Positions 57,286-64,000 of a DNA stretch of 64,000 nt are shown piece after piece. Source of the stretch: Congeria kusceri (taxonomy: Eukaryota > Mollusca > Bivalvia > Myida > Dreissenidae). The notes beneath the pieces were generated by a model. It made no database searches and was not told where the DNA came from. It saw only the letters and a list, made by a program, of their open reading frames with translations. The number at the start of each line of letters is the position of its first letter. The first letter of the stretch is position 1. The translations under genes were made by a program, and so were the position numbers. The stretch lies in the NCBI GenBank assembly GCA_027627225.1, contig CM051026.1:4575415-4639414 (forward strand), written 5' to 3'.

Positions 57286-57917
57286 CTAGCCTAATAACGC
57301 ACCCATTTTCATTTTCTTCTTTGCTGGGCTTGCAGGCGTGGACCTCTGAGGAACAAGATCGGCATTGACCATTACATCGGTCCCACCGTATGAGCGCTCA
57401 ACGGCGTTAGTAAATAAACTGTCTCCGCCTCTAGACATATTCTTCAGTTTTTCTATCTCTTCTCTTGTATTGCACAAGCTATTGAGCAGCACGTCTATGT
57501 TGGACAACTGGATCTTCTCTTCCACTTCCCTTCCGCTAAATCTAAACGTTTAGCCAAGGTATCCACTTTTGACTTGTGGTCCTTTAAGAAGTCTATAGTG
57601 AACCTTGCGAAGGCCATAAAGTTCACTACCGTCGCGGCAGCGACATCCTTGACGACCTCTTCACACTCCGAGGCGGTAATATACTGATGATTAACATAAA
57701 TAAACAATAACACAGGCGTGGTGCGTTTATTTCATACATTTTCAAATACACTTGTGAACCAAACCGAAAGTATGACAAACGCAAAATGTGCCTACAAACA
57801 AAAGAATTTCAATATCGCTGAATCATTACTAATATGTCCAGGGATAAATTAAGGATTAAATACTTGTTTATTCTCTCCATAGGCCCACTTTGACTCCGCA
57901 GCTGTGTAGTTCGCCAT
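57286..57917 (-). pseudogene. Two-exon coiled-coil protein gene, frame broken by a 5-bp duplication; function unknown
   Basis: On the minus strand, exon 1 (57917-57864) encodes 18 residues beginning MANYTAAESKWAYG. The donor is caa/gtattt, and a 180-bp intron ends at an atcatcag acceptor. Exon 2 starts at 57683 in the same phase, with YITASECEEVVKDVAAATV. Alanine/valine-rich and charged heptads follow. At 57525-57534 the 5-mer cttcc (ggaag on the minus strand) is doubled. Without the doubling the frame continues as EEKIQLSNIDVLLNSLCNTR to a lysine-rich end (KKKMKMG) and stop, about 145 residues in all. Coding-like composition, correct splice phase and the single simple lesion suggest a real gene or a recent pseudogene. 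A sequencing error would make it intact. I do not recognise the family; a transposon ORF1-type coiled-coil protein is possible. Confidence 0.5.
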
Positions 57918-58514
57918 TGACACTTGACCTGGCTGAAAGATGTTATGTGTTGTGATGATTTCAAACTAAAAATCAATTTAAACAACAGTCAAGTCGTTTT
58001 GAGCATGAAAAAGTTTCGAAGTCTGATTTCCGGCTACAGTCAGCATTTTCAGTCAAACGTTTGTGTTTACGGTACACTGATTAAATAATAGTATTATCTA
58101 TGTAAAATAAACAGTCACGATAAGTAAAATGTCCCTAATATTGGACATGATTTTCAGCTTTATTTCGGTGTTTCCTTTTACTCTAAGACTGTTTTTGCTT
58201 TAATAGCAGGAGAAAGAGGTGGTTGGTTTTTCGTGCGTGGGATCGCTCTCACCTATATACCTTCACTTTGTTGATATCGTTGTAAAATGTTACATATATG
58301 ATGCATAAGGAGTCATTTCTTTTTACGAAGATGATTCCGAGAATAAAAAATTATGTACGGTATTTTCGAATAAGTAATTTTTTTACATTCTGATCCACAC
58401 GGAAAATTTTAAAAGTATTATCAGCGCTTGGGAATAAATTAATCCCGTTACATAATTTATTTTTTATGTTATTAAGTAGACATATGAACATATCATAATT
58501 TTATGTCATTGAAA

Positions 58515-58712
58515 TCGAGACCTATTTATTTTAGTTCGATTGTGTCGAAAGCCATAGGCTTATTGAGGCATTTTGGAGTCCTTTTCCTGGGAAGAATCAG
58601 TTCATGGTGTCTTTTGAGAAAGATCCTCCGCATGCACTCTGAGTAGGGATTGAACTCACGACCCCCCGATCTCAAGGCGGACTCCATATCCATTACACCA
58701 CTGTGACCTAAA
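58515..58712 (-). mobile_element. tRNA-derived SINE (family S), minus strand
   Basis: The minus strand shows cacagtggtgtaatggatat, gccttgagatcggggggtcg, tgagttcaatccctac, the body ccatgaactgattcttccc and terminus aaataaataggt. The ORF at 58526 is a SINE reading. Confidence 0.82.
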
Positions 58713-59054
58713 CATCTAAAACATATCATTTGGAAAACTGACTTCATTACATATTTAAAATATAAACTGGTGTCATTTCTATAGACAGCATTTAAATCAA
58801 TTATGTGGCTTGGCGGCTTGCATGTTTAAATGATCTGAGTTTTAAGCAAATAATTATATGCATATTTTGTTGAAGGAACTAAAGTTGCAATTGTTCATGG
58901 ACTGGAAAAAAATGTGTATCTGTTGTTTACTGTGAACAAGTATTAAGGCGAACATCAAACTATGCGGAAATCTACGAGCAATTATTATAAAACAACTATT
59001 CTATAATAGGCTGGGTCGATATATATTATATTTAGTTCTTCATGACAAATTGAT

Positions 59055-59308
59055 ACGGCGGCAATAAGGGGGCATGAGAAATATGTTATTTATCACGTGC
59101 GCACGTGATAACTAACCAATTAGAAAACTTGAACTATGTGTCAAATTTTCAAAATAGAGGTAGGGAAAAGGTAATTGTTAATTGTTGATTCCCGACCTCC
59201 ATTTTGAAAATATGGCCGATAGTTCACGTTTTTTCATTGGTAAGTGATAGTTAACACGTGAGCACGTGATAAATAAAATATTTCTCATGTCCTCTCTATG
59301 CCGCTGTA
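59055..59308. mobile_element. 254-bp inverted-repeat MITE
   Basis: Arms of about 110 bp: left acggcggcaataagggggca..catgagaaatatgttatttatcacgtg (given in pieces) pairs with its near complement ending ctatgccgctgt. TA flanks both ends. Self-complementary cacgtgcgcacgtg sits within the left arm. Confidence 0.85.
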
Positions 59309-59359
59309 AATTTTAGTTTAGTGAAGTGAAAATTTCCGGTCGAATGTTCTATGTGAAAT

Positions 59360-59890
59360 ACAGTGATCTTTATTCACCAAAGAGTAGAATACAAAATATA
59401 CAAGCAACATTTAATAGTTTGCAATAATTTAATGTAGAAATACATATACATGACACAGAACAGAACAGAACATAATTGTATTGTAAATAAAAGCCACCAG
59501 CCCATAATACAATATTTTACATACAAGCAAATTTGAAAACGAGTTGTGTTACATACATAAATACAAAATTTTACAAGTATTTCAAATATTATTTCATATA
59601 AATTTAGTTTTCTCAATTTTTGTTCATTTGTTGTCTTCATGAGATTATTAAAATGTTCAATATTATCATTACCATGAAACCAACTTAACAAATAATGATT
59701 TCTTAGTTGGGCATATTAAGGACACTGGAAAAAAAACATGATATTAATTTTCAGTGACATATATGTGGTAATGTTCAATACAAAATTGACAAATGCGATC
59801 TTTTCTATCAGCATTTATATGCCTACGGGTTTCGATTTCTAATTTATGATTTGAACATCTAAATTTAGCAAATGATTTTTAAAAACACAG
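59360..59890 (-). pseudogene. LINE relic: C-terminal zinc knuckle end of a non-LTR reverse transcriptase ORF
   Basis: The minus strand from about 59875 reads CSNHKLEIETRRHI and DRICQFCIEHYH. After a one-base frameshift and a stop it continues FFFQCP, YAQLRNHYL and LMKTTNEQKLRKLNLYEI. This matches the conserved tail of LINE ORF2 proteins: an H-x-L-x-IE-x-(G/R)-R motif, a C-x2-C pair, then QCP-x-Y-x2-LR. An AATAAA on the minus strand lies at 59369-59374. Disrupted, so a dead copy. The 105-codon ORF at 59374-59691 is its 3' part plus unrelated sequence. Confidence 0.7.
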
Positions 59891-59929
59891 CCACATACGA
59901 ATTCGTACTTAATGAATAATTCTAAAATG

Positions 59930-60245
59930 ACATTCGCTAATTTTTTGAGAGACAAAGAACACAAATATCGTTGTTAAACTACCAAATAAACAACGTAAAA
60001 ATAAGTCCCGATTATGAGCGGAGCATATTAAAAAGTAGTTCCAAGTAAAATTGTAAAAATATATGTCAAATCATGTTAGAATCAAAATAATTTTCGCATT
60101 ATCGTTGTTTATCGACCAATAAACAACTTTTTGTCGTTCTGATGCGTGTCTATTAAATAACTCGGGATAACGCCCCCGTGGTTTAATTCCTATGCATCAG
60201 AACTCTAAATCGTTGGTTATTGTCCGATCGAAAATTATTTCTTAA
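59930..60245 (+). repeat. H element, copy 11
   Basis: Contains tgttaaactaccaaataaac, ttatcgttgtttatcgacca, gaactctaaatcgttgg and cgaaaattatttctta. Followed at once by J copy 3. Confidence 0.78.
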
Positions 60246-60284
60246 ACAACAGTCTACCGGAAACCAAAATCATCTTCTCAATAT

Positions 60285-60400
60285 GACACGCGAATATCAC
60301 GATTTCCTCGTGCTTTGCTGTCATCGATCTAAGTAGAAAACGTTCACTGACCGTACATGTACACTGTGCACGAGGAAATCGTGAAGTTGCAGAACAGTCT
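60285..60400. repeat. J palindrome, copy 3
   Basis: Best-preserved arms: tatcacgatttcctcgtgc and gcacgaggaaatcgtgaag, around gtacatgtacactgtgcac. Confidence 0.75.
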
Positions 60401-60454
60401 GTACTGCACGGAATGAACGTTTATTAGTTTAACAATTTCTTAGTATAATATTTG

Positions 60455-60500
60455 GTAATAATAATAATAATTATTATTATTATAGTTTTAATTTATTACC
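60455..60500. repeat. (AAT)n/(ATT)n palindromic microsatellite
   Basis: A run of taataataataa meets attattattatta to form a perfect simple-sequence hairpin near 60458-60483, flanked by further AT-rich complementarity. Confidence 0.8.
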
Positions 60501-60779
60501 AATCCGTTATTATTGTACAGACCATGAGACATATTTCTCATATTTAATCAACGTAATTAGTTATGATGTGGTAAAACATGTATGAATATAGTCTACAGTG
60601 TATACGTGGAAGCTGTGGCCATATTACAGAAACATTGTAAGTTTACTTTGAAATAAGTAGTTCCAATTTTTGAAAGCTATTATTTTATATATTCATCCTT
60701 TAAATTTATGAATTACTTTACAGCTGTGTAACATCGTTTAAACTTATGATGAATTTCTGTACAGTTGTGTAAACAATAA

Positions 60780-61130
60780 TCTAACATTATACTCGCTTTT
60801 TTTGTATAGACAAGTAACACAAATATCGTTGTTAAACTACCCATAAACAACGCAAAAATAAGTTCCTAACCTAACCTTGAGGGGAGCACAGTAAAACGTA
60901 GTTGCAAAAATATACAATACAATACAATTTCAAAAAAATATGGTCGAATTATGTTATAATCGAAATAATTTGAGCATTATTTTTGTTATCGGCCGATAAG
61001 AAACTTTTTGTCGTTCTGATGCGTGGCTGTTAAACAACTCGGGCTTACGCCCTCGTAGTTTAATTCCTACGGATCAGAACTCCAAATCGTTGTTTATTTG
61101 TCGATAAACAGCGATGAATAAAAAAAATTA
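60780..61130 (+). repeat. H element, copy 12 (diverged)
   Basis: Contains tgttaaactacccataaaca, ctcgggcttacgccctcgta, cctacggatcagaactcc and tttatttgtcgataaacagc. A 20-bp insertion of acaatacaatacaa type lies near 60913. Confidence 0.75.
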
Positions 61131-61474
61131 ATTGCTGAAATTTATAATAAATTGAAAATTAATAAATACTAAGCCCAATGTGATTTAAACATGGAATTAA
61201 ATGCTAACGAAAAATGGTGATATAAAAATAGGATTCGGCTTGATATGTTTCTGGAATATGGCCCCAGAAGTATAACTGTCCGGAAGCGCGTCTGTCTCGT
61301 TCTCCGAGAAAATGTTGAGAGATATGCTTTTAGAGAGAGATCAATGAGGCGATACCTTTTTCTCCTGGGCTGATTTTGATTTGGTAAAACATTAACGAAG
61401 AAAGTTAACATTGTAGAAACAAAATTTGATGTCATTATTGACTGTCAAGTTTTGTTTAAAATGACATTTTTTTA

Positions 61475-61622
61475 TATTAAAGATCGAGTGTCAAAAGCAA
61501 AATGCTTATTGGGACACTTTCTTTCAAGTCCGTAGAACCACTACGCGATGACTTTGAAGTAAGATCATTCGAAGGCTTTCCGACCGAAAGGCGAATCTCA
61601 CATTAATCACTGAGACATAGTG
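61475..61622 (-). mobile_element. tRNA-derived SINE (family S), diverged remnant
   Basis: Minus-strand remnants of the tgtctcagtg head and the cctttcggtcgg and gaaagtgtcccaataagca body. It lies between two copies of a 70-bp segment (about 61370-61440 and 61685-61755, sharing cattgtagaaac). Confidence 0.5.
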
Positions 61623-61844
61623 CTGTTGAAACAAAAGTGTTGGTAAATTGTACACATAGAACTATCATGCTGCAAATTTTTATGATTTTGATGTTGTAAA
61701 ATTCCACGAAGTAAGTGAGCATTGTAGAAACAGAATCTGAAGTCATAGTTGACCGCCTGTCCGTCTGTCAGTGAAAGCCTTGATCCTGCGATAACTCAAC
61801 ATGTGCGCAAACAAGGTTCATGGAACGTTATGTCGCATAATTGT

Positions 61845-64000
61845 GTCTGTCGTTGGTTGTGTTCCGTCGTTGTGTCTCTTGGTTAAGTTCTGTCGTTGTG
61901 TCGCTTTGTTGTGTCCGGCCGTTGTGTCTCGGTTGAGTTCCCTCGTTTTGGCGCTTGGATGTGTTCCCTCGTTGTGTCTCTTGGTTGAGTTCAATCGTTG
62001 TGTCTCTTGGTTGTGTTCCCTCGTTGTGTCTCTTGGTTGAGTTCCGTCGTTGTGTCTGTTGGTTGATTTTCGTCGATGTGTCTCTTGGTTGAGTTCCTTC
62101 GTTGTGTCGCTTGGTTGTGTTCCCGCGTTGTGTCTCTTGGTTAAGTTCCCTCGTGGTGTCTCTTGGTTGAGTTCTCTCGTTGTGTCTCTTGGTTGCGTTC
62201 CCTCGTTGTGTCGCTTGACTGTGTTCCGTCGTTGTGTCTCTTGGTTGAGTTCTCTCGTTGTGTCTCTTGGTTGAGTTCTCTCGTTGTGTCTCGGTTGAGT
62301 TCTCTCGTTGTGTCTCTTGGTTGAGTACTGTCGTTGTGTCTCTTGGTTGAATTATGCCGTTGTGTCTCTTGGTTGCGTTCCCTCGTTGTGTCGCTTGACT
62401 GTGTTCCGTCGTTGTGTCTCTTGGTTGAGTTCTCTCGTTGTGTCTCTTGGTTGAGTTCTCTCGTTGTGTCTCTTGGTTGAGTTCTCTCGTTGTGTCTCTT
62501 GGTTGAGTTCTGTCCTTGTGTCGCTTTACTGTTCTCTGTTGTTGTGTCTCTTGGTTGAGTTCTCTCGTTGTGTCTCTTGGTTGAGTTATGTCGTTGTGTC
62601 TCTTTGTTGAGTTCCCTCGTTGTGTCTCTTGCTTGAGTTCCGTAGTTGTGTCTCTTGCTTGAGTTCCGTCGGTGTGTCTCTTGCTTGAGTTCCGTCGTAG
62701 TGTCTCTTGGTTGAGTTCCCTCGTTGTGTCCCTTGGTTAAGTTCCGTCGTTGTGTCGCTTGACTGTGTTCAGTCGTTGTGTCTCTTGGTTGAGTTCTCTC
62801 GTTGTGTCTCTTGGTTGAGTTCTGTCGTTGTGTCTTTTGGTTGCGTCCCGTCGTTGTGTCTCGTGGTTGAGTTCTCTCGTTGTGTCTCTTGGTTGAGTTC
62901 TGTCGTTGTGTCGCTTGGTTGGGTTCCGTCGTTGTGTCGCTTGGTTGAGTTCCGTCGTTGTGTCTCTTGGTTGAGCTCTCTCGTTGTGTCGCTTGGTTGG
63001 GTTCCGTCGTTGTGACGCCTGGTTGTGTTACGTTGTTGTGTCGCCTGGTTGTGTAACGTCGTTGTGATGCCTGGTTGTGTTACGTTGTTGTGTCGCCTGG
63101 TTGTGTTACGCTGTTGTGTCGCCTGGTTGTGTTACGTTGTTGTATCGCCTGTTGTGTAACGTCGTTGTGACGCCTGGTTGTGTTACGTTGTTGTGTCGCT
63201 TGGTTGTGTTACGTTGTTGTGTCGCCTAGTTGTGTTTCGTCGTTGTGTCGCCTAGTTGTGTTTCTTCGTTGTGTCGCCTGAGTCGTTGTGTCGCCTGGTT
63301 GTGCTACGTTGTTGTGTCGCCTGGTTGTGTTACGTCGTTGTGTCGCCTGGTTGTGTTACGTCATTGTGTCGCTTGGTTGTGTTACGTTGTTGTGTTGCCT
63401 GGTTGTTTGACGTCGTTGTGTCGCCTGGTTGTGTGACGTCGTTGTGTCGCTTGGTTGTGTTACGTCGTGTCGCCTGGTTGTGTTACGTCGTTGTGTCGTC
63501 TGGTTGTGTTACGTCGTTGTGTCGCTTGGTTGTGTCACAATGTTGTGTCGCTTGGTTGTGTTACGTCGTTGTGTCGCCTGGTTGTGTTACGTCGTTGTGT
63601 CGCCTGGTTGTGTTACGTCGTTGTGTCGCTTGGTTGTGTCACAATGTTGTGTTGCTTGGTTGTGTTACGTCGCTGTGTCGCCTGGTTGTGTGACGTCGTT
63701 GTGTCGCCTGGTTGTGTTACAATGTTGTGTCGCCTGGTTGTGTTACGTCGTTTTGTCGCCTGCTTGTATCACGTCGTTGTGTATCCTGGTTGTGTCACGT
63801 CGATGTATATCCTAGTTGTATTATGTTGTTGTAATGCTTGGTTGTTTCACAACGTCGTGTCGCTTGGTCGTGTTACTTCGTTGAGTCACCTGGTTGTGTT
63901 ACATCGTTGTTTCGTCTGGTTGTGTTACGTCCTTGTGTCGCCTAGTTGTGTTTCGTCGTTGTGTCGCCTGGTTGAGTTACGTCGTTGTGTCGCCTGGTTG
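61845..64000 (+). repeat. 26-bp minisatellite, array 2 (about 80 units, continues past the window)
   Basis: gttgtgtctc starts at 62411, 62437 and 62463, an exact 26-bp step. Units to about 63000 have halves ggttgagttccgt and cgttgtgtctctt. From about 63010 they become ggttgtgttacgt and cgttgtgtcgcct. The + strand is T/G-rich and nearly free of A. All three + frames are open over long stretches, giving Cys/Ser/Val-rich ORFs of up to 145 codons that are not genes. Confidence 0.95.

Noticed and set aside
59374..59691. 105-codon minus-strand ORF as a small membrane protein
   Set aside because: Its N-terminal half is the tail of a LINE reverse transcriptase ORF in frame with upstream LINE motifs; the hydrophobic half is probably 3' untranslated sequence.
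61801..63815. Series of Cys/Ser/Val-rich plus-strand ORFs of up to 145 codons
   Set aside because: All fall in the 26-bp minisatellite. Because 26 is not a multiple of 3 the three frames rotate through the same unit, so the apparent repeats in protein are forced by the DNA.

Overview
This is eukaryotic, AT-rich, intron-bearing DNA. It looks like a bivalve mollusc genome, probably a heterodont such as a dreissenid, venerid or myid clam or mussel. The evidence is a RING-less B-box/coiled-coil/propeller TRIM-like gene of the type expanded in bivalves, a miniature LTR retrotransposon resembling the bivalve biv-TRIM element, tRNA-derived SINEs, and many molluscan-style dispersed elements built from 100-180 bp tandem units between a conserved head and tail. 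The species call is inference. No prokaryotic, organellar or viral gene set is visible.

Layout. 1-5.3 kb is a patchwork of array-type repeats with a small hAT-like MITE. 5.8-11.8 kb holds a SINE, two head-to-head copies of a 1.2-1.4 kb non-coding element (called K here) and more arrays. 11.9-12.8 kb is a tRNA-derived SINE split by a 652-bp DNA transposon with a 9-bp target duplication. 13-20 kb is arrays, palindromic 'H' elements and one exon-like stretch. 20.8-26.4 kb is the only confident host gene: three exons on the + strand joining into a 566-residue reading frame, with introns of 3.05 and 0.93 kb, the first full of repeats.

26.5-34.8 kb is mostly unique AT-rich DNA with a LINE relic, a TIR element carrying a tRNA-like core, a solo tRNA-bearing terminal repeat and a 26-bp minisatellite. 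34.8-55.0 kb contains diverged same-strand duplications: block Q at about 34.8, 38.1 and 49.5-51.8 kb, and block P at about 44.9-49.1 and 53.1-55.0 kb. H elements, J palindromes, a MITE interrupted by K, a 54-bp minisatellite, a GCTCCCC-ended element and a miniature LTR retrotransposon punctuate it. 55-61.6 kb has hairpin MITEs, a two-exon minus-strand coding sequence with a 5-bp slippage frameshift, a LINE C-terminal relic and more H and J elements. From about 61.85 kb to the window end runs a >2.1 kb 26-bp minisatellite related to the one at 33 kb.

The window is therefore gene-poor and transposon-rich. Most short ORFs in it lie inside repeats and are not genes. The most interesting items are the miniature LTR element whose terminal repeats each contain a tRNA-like pol III promoter, the H palindromes, the nested insertions, the P/Q duplications, and the paired 26-bp minisatellites. 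Boundaries of repeats were read by eye and are approximate unless a duplication or inverted end fixes them.
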